Made by a program: the position numbers and the translations under genes. The notes beneath the pieces were generated by a model. The model was not told where the DNA came from. It did no database searches and was given only the letters and a program-made list of their open reading frames with translations. DNA of 64,000 nucleotides from the NCBI GenBank assembly GCA_009746045.1, contig RPFO01000670.1, forward strand, positions 1,201,954 to 1,265,953, in the 5' to 3' direction. Within the stretch, counting starts at the first letter, position 1. Each line of letters opens with the position of its first letter. This document shows positions 40,301 to 52,300 of this stretch, one piece after another. This DNA is from Mesostigma viride (lineage: Eukaryota > Streptophyta > Mesostigmatophyceae > Mesostigmatales > Mesostigmataceae).

Positions 40301-43300
40301 TTTTAACCACCCTTCACATCTTGCACTGCTCGGGTTGGTGCCTGGCATGACGTTGCGTTATGGGACGGATTGCGTTGTTCTGCTGGCGGTGGCGCAGATG
40401 TCCCTGCCTGCCCACTGGGTGTCCATCTTCCTCTGGGACTCGGTCAGCTACCTGCTGCCCGCCACGCTGTCCATCCTGCTGCTGATGATATTCGGTGCGT
40501 CCCTATGCAGTGAGTGGTTTGTGGCAACCAAGCCAACGGACCATAGGGAAGTACCAGTGCTACCGGCCATCGGACAGTCCAAGGAATAGCTTTCTTTGTA
40601 GGCACAGCTCCTATCGGGTGGAATGCTGGATGGGCAAGGTCTTGGTAGGCTGAACCGTCAACGTCAACAGACATACCTCGTTGTTAGTGTCAACATGCTG
40701 AGTCAGTTAACGGCCTACGGGTGTTGCACACCTTCCCGCTGCGCTGTTGTAATCCGTGTGTTGGCCATCACGAACCGTCATGGCATTTTGCTCCATGTCG
40801 TTGAGATCGGGATGCAGAAATCAGTTACACTTTGGTTCCGTCTGCAAGCCCCATACGCTGCGTATGATAATGTTTACCCTGACACTGGCTGTCCCCCTCC
40901 CCTCCCCCCTTTATTCTGCTGGCAGACGTGCAAGAGTTCATCGGTGAGGGCGCGCTCAAGGCCACCAGCCTGCTCTTTGTGGCGTTTGGCCCCGCATCGG
41001 CTGCGCTGGCCTACTGCATGTCATTCCTCTTCGACAACCACACGGCCGCGCAGGTAAGCGTGAAGAAAACTGGATCGAAGACAACCGGCATGAACAAAAC
41101 CCAGCAACCAGGATGGCAAGGGTTAACAGCAGGTCGCTGCCAACCACGTGTAATCAATACCAAATCTCCTGCCTTGGCTGATCTCATGACTAGCCTGTCC
41201 TGTGGTGGTAGCAAGAAAGGATATGAGCCTAGTTCTGCTGGGTGCACCCACGCACACATTATTTGCATATGCTTCCTGGCTCCCGTTGGATTCATCGCCC
41301 ATGGACTCTGCGACCCTGAGGTGTTGCAGATGCCATGATGTGCTGTCTTTATCCGTCCTCGACTTTCGACCACCTCGTCATGCTCATGTGGTGAGTCTGT
41401 TGCCGACTCCCATCGGATGCCGACCTCTCAGCTCGCCTGAACCCCTCCGTCCTGCCTCGTATATGCCTACCCCACTCTGCCCGACTCTGCCTACCCCACT
41501 CTTTGATGCCCACTGTGGGGCTGGTGTGCGCAGAACGGGGTGCTCCTCTTTGGCTTCTTTAGCGGCCTGGTTCTCGTAGTGGGCTCAACCATCATGGGTG
41601 CGATACCGGCCACCAGGAAGTTCAACCGCCACATGAAGGTGCGTGCGTGCCCGCGCCCGCTAATTTACAATCAATTAATATGTGTATATACACTTTCAAG
41701 AAAGCTCAGGCAGGTCGCTCCTGGGGGCTAGTACACCATGACGAGTTTAGCGCGGGCCGTGGGGGATGCCACGGGCAGGTATTTCTTCACCGAAGAATCT
41801 TTAGACACCTGATCGCCAGCGCGGTCAAGCCATGACCACCGCCTCATTTTGTTGAGGTCCTGCCCTGCAAGTATCGCCTCGGTCCGGGCCATCCGACCCC
41901 CTGCACTAGGGACTGCCGTCACGAAATTCGGAACTCCAACTGAGTAGGGAGCATGTTTTAGGAGTGGGGCTGACGTAATAATCTACAGATTGCCATTCTA
42001 GGATGGGGTTCCAGGCTTGGGGTATCATGCTCAAGCTATAGAGCCTGAGCATTGTGCAGCACGTGTTGATGGAAACGGGCACCATGTGCCCCATTCTGCA
42101 TCCGACCTGACATGCTGCCGTGCCTCATTCCCTGCAAGCCTCACCACCACCACCACCACCACCACCACCACCACCACCACCACCACCACCACCACCACCA
42201 CCACCACCACCACCACCACCACCACCACCACCACCACCACCACCACCACCACCACCACCACCACCACCACCACCACCACCACCACCACCACCACCACCAC
42301 CACCACCACCACCACCACCACCACCACCACCACCACCACCACCACCACCACCACCACCACCACTACCACCACCACCACCACCACTCACCATGTGTGCAGC
42401 CATTCTACCGCCTGCTGCCCAGCTTCTGCCTGGCGGATGGGCTGACCAACCTGGCGCTTCACCAGCGCACGCGCCGCAAGATGGCCATGGCCTGGCACGT
42501 GTGCGGCGCCGACATTGTGTATATGGCCGTGGAGGTGGGTGAAGTGCGCACGGCCATGGAGATGGCGGACACACTGGTCCCATTGGGGGGGGTTGGGAAA
42601 GGGGACAGGGAAGCAGGCATGAGGCACTTGTGGCCGTGCGTATGCGCTTGTGGCTGACTTTCGGGAGTGATTTTCAATGCTGTGGTCTATTTTTGTTCTA
42701 TTTGTGTCATCCTTTGGTTTCGCCTTTTGTGTTCTATCTGTGTCATCCTCTTTGTGTTCCATATGTCATCCTCTTTGTGTTCCATCTCATCCTCCTTGTG
42801 CTCCGTCTGTCATCCTCCTTGTGTTCCATCTGTCATCCTCTTTGTGTTCCATCTGTGTCATCCTCGGGATTCGTTCGCTGCTTCCTTCTCTTTTGCTCTG
42901 GCCATCCGCAGGTCCGTCATCATCAATCAGCCTGGCAGCCCATGTTGCATCGATAAGGAACCATGAACAACCATGGGAAAGTGCCAGCAGGCTGTTTCAT
43001 CATCCTAACTCTCATCCTAACTGGCGCAGGCAGCATGAGATGCCGGTTGTTGCAAGCTTTTGTGTGTATCCAGTGCGGCGCATCCCGTGGGCGCCTTAGG
43101 TCCTGGCCATCAACCGTGGCCCGACACATGCAGGCCTCATGGTGCTAGGACAGATGAGACCCATGGGAGCCCATGGGGTTACCTTGCGCAGTGGTAGCAC
43201 ACTCACATAGGGCCCCACGCATGCGCCCAGCCGCCTCCGCCACTCATGCAGGAATCGTATCGTGAAAGTTGGTGTCCCGACGCGCTACCACGGTTTCGCA

Positions 43301-46300
43301 TGGCAAGCCCTTAGAAAGGGGGATGACTTACGATAATGTTGTCTCCTACTGCTGGCATCCATGGCCGCATCGCAAGGACATTGTACCATGTACCTTTCGG
43401 ACTTATGCGTGCCCTTCTCTGCGCCTTGCCTTTTTCTATTGCTTCCGGGGCTCCTGCTTGTCATACTACTATGTGCACGCTCCTTGTGGACAACCATGCA
43501 ACACCCTGCCAGGCGGGCGCCTACTTTGCCCTCTGCCTGCTGCTCGAGTGGGTGCCCTCCCTGCGCTGCCTGCAACAGGCGCGCGCGTGCTGCCACCATG
43601 CCACCGCGCGGGCACGAGCCGCCTCCGTGCGCGCGTGGCGTGCGCGCTGGCCCGCGCACCCTGGCACGCCCACCGCATCCGCCGTGCCCCCCACCGTGCC
43701 TTCCCTGCCACCCAGCACCAGCCCTCGCGGGTACCGGAGCCTCAGCGGAGGGCCGGGGGGGGTTAGTGCGGGCGGCGCGGTGGAGCCCTTGTTGGCACAC
43801 AATGACGTCAACTACGACGTGGCGACCGAGGCCACGCGCGTGATGAACGGGCCGCAGCCAGACGACCTGGTCTGCCTGGTCAACCTGCACAAGGTGGGTT
43901 TCTTTAGGTTGCTCGCATTGTGTAAGTGCTTTGAAGTACATTTAGCTGCACGATGGGTCTAGGGGGGAAGGGGGGGAGGAGGGGGCCGAGGGGGACACAC
44001 ATTACATGTCCAGCGTTGGGCCGGATGCCGCGGGGTGGCATGCAAGGGAGGCAGCGAGGGGAAGCAGTTCGTCTTAACCCATGGAGCGGCAGGGTTGCAA
44101 TGTGGTGCCTGTCATGGGGCCTGCTCTTACTGGTAAGGTGGGTGAGTAGTGGGGTGGCATTAGGGAGAAAGGGTGGGCACCCTTCCATGCAGGCACCCCC
44201 CCATGAAGTGGGGGGGAAGATGTGGCGTAGCGTCCGCACGAAAATTGCCGTCAGATGCTGGCGTGTGCAACCCCTGTATGCAGGCAGGGGTTGATCTGCG
44301 GTGCCTCCACTATTGCCACTTGCTAGTTGCTAGGGGTGAGGGTGAGATGGGAAGGTTGGGCGGGGCAGGGCAGGGCCCCGGGTAGGTATCGCAGAGTGGG
44401 GTTCCGGCTGGGAGCTAGCAGTCTGGGAGCAGTTTGGGAGTGAGGAGAAAGGAGGGAGGGGGGGGGGTTCAATACGTGTGAGTGAAGGCTCCCTTCAAAG
44501 CCTCAGGCAAGGCTGTCAACATATCCTGCCCCTCAGCAGGCCTCATGTCATTTTCATTGTGGTCCCATCGCACAGGATTAAGTAGTCACGAGGCAAGTGT
44601 CTACGCAGCAATGGCCCAGGTTGTATCTTGGGCGCTAGAGGCATTTCACAAGAACATCTTTGCCGCTACGAGCATTGCCCATTCTGGATGGGTGTCATTT
44701 GTTTGTGCTTGGTGGGTGCAACATTCCCCAAACACGAGAAAATTAGATAGAATACACATGCATGGTCCTTTGCCATAGATGTGAACCTGCAGCAGTAAAG
44801 TGTCCCATGGGGCTTTGTCTACTTGGCCCAGCTATGATGTTCTACCCGGCCTAGCTATCGAGGAATATTTGAAGCTCATGGGGTAGACACATCCCATTCC
44901 ACGCCCTCACATGCCACCACCGGGTGTCATTTGGCTCGCCTGTCCGCCCACCACCCTTCGCGCTGTCGAGCACAGTGCTTCCACCCGACCAACTTCTCAG
45001 GCGAGGTCAAGATGGCGGTCCGCGGCCTGAGCTTTGGCGTGAAGCGCGGCGAATGCTTTGGCTTCCTGGGCCACAATGGAGCAGGTACGGCGAGCAGGGC
45101 GAAAGGGATGTCTAACTTGTCTGCCATCGGATCACTGTGGGCCTGCACCAAGTGTTCCGTAGGGCATTGGTTGCGTTGTCATTGGTCGGTCCATTGACAT
45201 CACTTCCTTTGACACCGCCGGAATCCATTTCTTTCCGTGCGGCCCTCACAAAGCCTAGGTACGGTGATCAAGAGTAGACCCATGGGGCATGGGGGCAGTG
45301 GAAATGGGAGTCCTCCCATCACCGTGCCCCCGGGGTTTTCCGGGCAGGTCTCCACTACTGTGGCTGCGGCGTGGCAGGATGCCGCTGGTTATAGTGTCCT
45401 TTGTTGTGGCCACTTGGGGCACCTGTGCCGTGTGTGGATTTGCCCCATCTCCCTTTCATGATGTCACTCCCCGTGTCAACTACCCCATGCCCAGCCCAAC
45501 GCGCCACCAGGTCATGGTGCCCCCATGATGCGCTTGTGCATCTTGAGCTTGTAGGAAGCTCCAAGGTACAGCCGTGCCCCCAAGATAGAGCAGACCGTTC
45601 TGTCGAAGATAGAGCAGGCGTGCCTCTGGCTCCATCATGGAGGGATGGAGGGTGTCCTTGTGATCGGGCAGCCCAGCTGTTGCCTGCGCGCGCGTGTCAA
45701 CTGTCTATGCGTGCGTGCGAGGCATGCGCGGGATGCCAAGCACCTGTTAGCATGGACATTCCCCTGCGTCGCATTTACGTCTCTTGGCCATCTCGGATGC
45801 GTGCGCGTGGCCCGGCTTCCGTTGTCTCACCGCAGGCAAGACGACCACCCTGGCGATGCTGTCAGGTATGTGCCTCACGTGTGCCTGCACACGTCCGCTA
45901 ACGGCAGCATGTCACGTCTCTTGCATCACGGACGAAGTTGCTTCCTGCTGCAGTGCTTGGTGAACCAAGAATGTTTGATTGCAGTGTTATAAGGAGTTAC
46001 ATATGAAGTCTATAGAGATACTATAAGCAGCGTGATAAACAGCGTGATAAACAGCGTGATAAGCCGTGGGATAAGCCGTGTGATTAGCTGTATCGTGAGA
46101 AGTGATTGGAGTATCTGTAAACCGATCGGCGCTAACTTGCACCAGCACAGGGAATGTTAATAATGTCGGGCTCCGGCAACCGCGCCGTGCTTGCAACCCT
46201 TAGCTTGGTGGGTTAGTGAGAAGCAAACATGGTACCCGCACCGATGCAGGCATGGTGTGAGTGCCTGCATGCTGCCTACCTGCCTCGCCGCACCGACCCA

Positions 46301-49300
46301 TCGACCCATCTTGCCCAACCTGGTTTGCTGGTGATGCTGGCAACCGTGACGCTGGGCCATGATGGTGGCACTCGTGACGCTGGGCCAGTCACAGGGGGCC
46401 ATTCTCTGGTCATAAGGGGGTAAGGTCCGTTCCAGGATCAGCGCGGGCATGCCGTAACCTGTGACTGGATGGCAGAATTATGTCCTCTACCATCCATTAT
46501 ACACCATGTTTCACCCGTATTCACCCTTATTCTTATTCCGTGAACCTTCTTATTCCGCGAACCGTCACGATCCACACCTGTCCAGTCTCACGGTCCCCCT
46601 CTCACCCACGTGTCTGCTCCTCGTGATGCAAGAAAGGCTCCCCATATGAGGTATGAGAGGGCAGCACATCAGGCCAAGGTACCACACACTGCGGCACCCT
46701 GGGTGCGCCATGGAAAAGACATGATGCTCATACATCCCACCTTTTCTACCCCGCGTGCGCTGCAGGTGAGCTGGCGCCGACCGAGGGCACGGCCTACATC
46801 GCAGGCATGGATGTGACCACCAACCGCAAGGCGGCGCGCAAAGTGGCAAGTGCTGCTCTCCTTGCTGGCTCTCTTGTCGCGCTCGTGGCGGGGTGTGTGG
46901 GGTCATGTACACGGCGATGGTTGCCACAGAACGAGCATCCCTTCTACAAGGGTTGGGGGGCGTGGGCATGCTCGGCGTTCCTGTCAAAAAGGAAAGGAGC
47001 CTGGGCACGCTTACGTGGATAGGGATGGGAGGGCCAGCGTAGAGGGCCAACCGCTCAGGCCTTGCACGAGGTTCTGTGTTTGCATTTGGTAACATGTGCG
47101 AGGGGTTGTCTGGAAGAAAGGGGAAAGGGAGGATGCGGATCACACAAGTTCTGGCGATGTTTTGAGGATCGCGACAGCCCACCCTGGACGGTGACTCTGC
47201 CTGGGGCTTTGCTGCAGATAGGCAGGTTGTTCACAAGCATGCGTTGATGAGCGTGGATGGTGTCTTTTCGATCAAGGGTACATGCATCGTTGCGTGCTGT
47301 TGATCCTAGTATGTATGGTAGACGCACCTGAACTGTTGCTGGTTCATGGTCGGGAGTGCAGCTTATTCTGGCACGAAGGCTACCGCGTGCAGGACACCCA
47401 TGGGGGCATGAACACCCTGGTATTTATCCATCGCACGTGGTATGGGGCGAGGTGACGTGATTTCACCAGCATAGCTGTCTTATCAATCGTACTTTGAATC
47501 GCTGCCGTATTGATCTTCTTGATGTTTTGCAGGCACGGTTTAGCATTGTCTCAGTGGACCTGAGGATGTTCCCGAGCTGATTAGGGCGGGCTCGTATGTG
47601 TTCAAGGGCAATTCTACCGAGTGGAATGCTGTGATGTGACGGCAGGATCCTCCTGCCCTGTTTGACCAAAGTGTCATGTGTGCCCTCCCTGGGTTTTGGC
47701 CTGGGTTTTGGCCCGTCTTTTTGTCTGGATGCGGCACCCACCAGGTGGGCTACTGCCCCCAGTTTGACCCCCTGCTGGAGCTGCTGACACCACGGGAGCA
47801 CTTGCTGCTCTACGCGCGCCTCAAGTGCCTGCCGGACGAGGAGATCCCGCAGGTACCCTTGGGGGGGGGGGGCAGGTTAGGCTGGGAAGGGCTTGACTGG
47901 TGGGTAGGCGCGGCTGATGGGTCGTCACGGAGATGTGCCCATTGTCCGAGTCCAGGGCATAGGTGTGCATGCAGAAGAGTGTCAGCATCATGCGATGACA
48001 CAGGATCCAAGGATTCCAGGAGGGAAAGAGGATGAGCGTGTGTGGACAGGGATACTAGCAAGAGGAAACGGAAGCCGAAAAAGGCGCCTGCTATCTTTTC
48101 TTAGAAACTCGATGGCATGGCAGCCTTGTGTGCTTTCGCCGTTCAGCGCCGATCACAAGATGCGCTGTGTAATATATGCCTCGTACGTGTAGCGCAGCTA
48201 TCCTCTGCTTGCTCTTCACCAAATAGGTTGCTTTTCCATACATGTTGCAAGGGGTGATGGCCTTGGGCGGATATGAGCCATCCCGCAATATTCCTGGCAT
48301 GCACGCCAGCAGCTTGCTCCCTCCGTTGGCTTTTGTTGCAGTCGCCTGTCCTTGGAGGCTATGCAGGAAGCTCTTATCTACATTGGTAGGCTAATCAAAC
48401 ACCTTCCTGGCCACCCATGTCATGCATGATACTTCATCCTGCCCCGTATCTATTATTGCCTAACAACTGGCTGTCTGTAACCAGTTATACTCCCACCCAA
48501 CCGCACCCCTTTCCCTCCTTGTCTCTGCATCGCGTGATGACGCATTGCTTCTCTCTCTCCCAATCTTGCGCTCACCCATTCCTCCCCCTTTGCCCTGTCA
48601 CCCTGTGGCGGGTGCTGGCAGCTGGTGGACACCACGCTTGGCATGGTGGGCCTCCGCGCGTTTGCCAGCAAGGCGGCCGGCACGCTGAGCGGCGGCAACC
48701 GTCGCAAGCTCTCCCTCGCGGTCGCGCTCATTGGCCACCCACCCATCCTCTTCCTGGACGAACCCTCCACCGGTATGTGATGCGCTTTTGCAATGGTCTT
48801 TTTGGTAAAAGAGCATACGCATCACGTGCAACAATATACTACACGACACGACACGACACGACACGACACGACACGACACGACACGACACGACACGACACG
48901 ACACGGCACGACACGACACGACACGACACGACACGACACGACACGACACGACACGGCACGACACGACACGACACGACACGACACGACACGACACGACACG
49001 ACACGACACGACACGACACGACACGACACGACACGACACGACACGACACGACACGACACGACACGACACAACACAACACGAGACGACACGACACGACACG
49101 ACACGAAACGACACAATAAGCACACATGTATGATAAGCTCACATGTATGATAAGCACACATGTATGATAAGCTCACATGTATGATAAGCACACATGTAGG
49201 ATAAGTCAGATAGCATCCGCCTACCCGAAGGTTCTTCAAGCGCGACTGCCGCGGGCCACTACAATTGGTGTGCCCTGGGGCTTAGGCAGCTTCAATGATG

Positions 49301-52300
49301 TCCAACAATAAGCGTGTTGAAGTCTTGGGATCTCTACATGCTCCATCACATGGATGCTAGTTAAGCTTGTGGGGATCGCGGTACATGCGGTGTTGTTAGC
49401 GGGGTGAGGGTCACCTGGTTGAACATACAGTGACCAGGAGAAGGTTCGATGCAGCACCAGACAGTACAACATACTGTAAGCTGCATACTGTCAAGAAATG
49501 GTTACCAGTGTCGTCCATGGGTAATGTCTTGTGCGCGCCAAGCCACATGGAGGGGTGGCGTAAAATGCAGATGCACACCTCAATGCGCCGGCCTTTCTCA
49601 ATACCCCTTTGTTCATGGAGAATTGTTGGTCATGGAAGACCCTGCCGCACCCATGCCATGGCTTGCCCCTATCGTCACGCTTGCAGGGATGGACCCGGTG
49701 GCACGGCGCCGCATGTGGAGCATCATCAACAGGATCACCCTGGAGGTACTTACCTCTTCTGGGATAGGGCCCACCTGATTTGCTGATATCGCATATATGG
49801 GATGGTTAATCTCTAACGGCCTTGCATGCAGAAAGTGGCAGTTGGACACGACAGGGTTGCTGTCTGAGAGCTGCTTCATTCGCAGCTAACATTTCCACGC
49901 ATTGGTTGCACAATTTGTTTCTTGCTGCTTGCTGTCAGTTTCTTGGTGATCGCGTCCGCCTGCTTTGACGCCGATGCTTTGAGAAACTGACGGGGAGGGC
50001 AGGATTCTCATTGCTCTCGCTCCATTGTGCTGCATTTCACTCGCTCCATGTTGCTGCGTGGCTGACCCCCCGGCTGCCCACGATACCTCTGCATACATGC
50101 GCCTCTGCACACGCCGCGCTGCCGCGCCGCCACGTGGCACAACAGGGGAACTGCGCGATCCTGCTGACGACGCACAGCATGGAGGAGGCGGAGGCGCTCT
50201 GCACGCGGATCGGCATAATGGTGGGTGGGGGAAGCACGCAGGCTGGGGCACTGCGGCGGGGGGGGGGGGGGGGGAGCACACGGGCCAGGGCATCATGGTG
50301 GTGGGTGGGGCCACGCCCAGGTGCATGTTACCCGAGCTTGAGGGTTTCAGCAGGTTGCATGGTAGGCAGCCTTGCAGTCCACAGCAGGGTCTGGTTGTTG
50401 TAGTCTGCAGCGCACCGACAACCCCCCTGGCATTTCTGTGATGCAGACCTTTGTACTGGCAACGTCTGGTCAGGGCACAGGCTACTGCGCCCGGTGGTGG
50501 TGCCTTCCTGGGAGAACGATATACGTATATGTATACGTATACTATACTACACTATACTATACTAAACTATACTATACTGTACTGTACTGTACTGTACTGT
50601 ACTGTACTGTACTGTACTGTACTGTACTGTACTGTACTGTACTGTACTGTACTGTACTGTACTGTACTGTACTGTACTGTACTGTACTGTACTGTACTGT
50701 ACTGTACTGTACTGTACTGTACTGTACTGTACTGTACTGTACTGTACTGTACTGTACTGTACTGTACTGTACTGTACTGTACTGTACTGTACTGTACTGT
50801 ACTGTACTGTACTGTACTGTACTGTACTGTACTGTACTGTACTGTACTGTACTTTACTGTACTATACTGTACTGTACTGTACTGTACTGTACTGTACTGT
50901 ACTGTACTGTACTGTACTGTACTGTACTGTACTGTACTGTACTGTACTGTACTGTACTGTACTGTACTGTACTGTACTGTACTGTACTGTACTGTACTGT
51001 ACTGTACTGTACTGTACTGTACTGTACTGTACTGTACTGTACTGTACTATACGATACGACACGACACAACACGACACGACAAGACACGACACGACGCGAC
51101 GCGTCTGTACTGTACTATACTATACTATACTATACTATATTATACTATACTATACTATACTATACTATACTATACTATACTATACTATACTATACTATAC
51201 TATACTATACTATACTATACTATACTATACTATACTATACTATACTATACTATACTATACTATACTATACTATACTATACTATACTATACTATACTATAC
51301 TATACTATACTATACTATACTATACTATACTATACTATACTATACTATACTATACTATACTATACTATACTATAGTATACTATACTATACTATACTATAC
51401 TATACTATACTATACTATACTATACTATACTATACTATACTATACTATACTATACTATACTATACTATACTATACTATACTATACTATACTATACTATAC
51501 TATACTATACTATACTATACTATACTATACTATACTATACTATACTATACTATACTATACTATACTATACTATACTATACTATACTATACTATACTATAC
51601 TATACTATACTATACTATACTATACTATACTATACTATACTATACTATACTATACTATACTATACTATACTATACTATACTATACTATACTATACTATAC
51701 TATACGATACCATACCATACCATACCATACCATACTATACCATACCATACCATACTATACTATACTATACTATACTATACTATACTATACTATACTATAC
51801 TATACTATACTATACTATACTATACTATACTATACTATACTATACTATACTATACTATACTATACTATACTATACTATACTATACTATACTATACTATAC
51901 TATACTATACTATACTATACTATACTATACTATACTATACTATACTATACTATATACTATACTATACTATACTATACTATACTATACTATACTATACTAT
52001 ACTATACTATACTATACTATACTATACTATACTATACTATACTATACTATACTATACTATACTATACTATACTATACTATACTATACTATACTATACTAT
52101 ACTATACTATACTATACTATACTATACTATACTATACTATACTATACTATACTATACTATACTATACTATACTATACTATACTATACTATACTATACTAT
52201 ACTATACTATACTATACTATACTATACTATACCATACTATACTATACTATACTATACTGTACTATACTATACTATGTACTATACTATACTATACTATACT

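Noticed and set aside
48417-49239. His-Asp-Thr-Thr-Arg and Val-Ser-Cys-Arg repeat proteins
   Set aside because: They are translations of (ACACG)n; the frame overlaps ABCA exon 34, which has strong family similarity in another frame.
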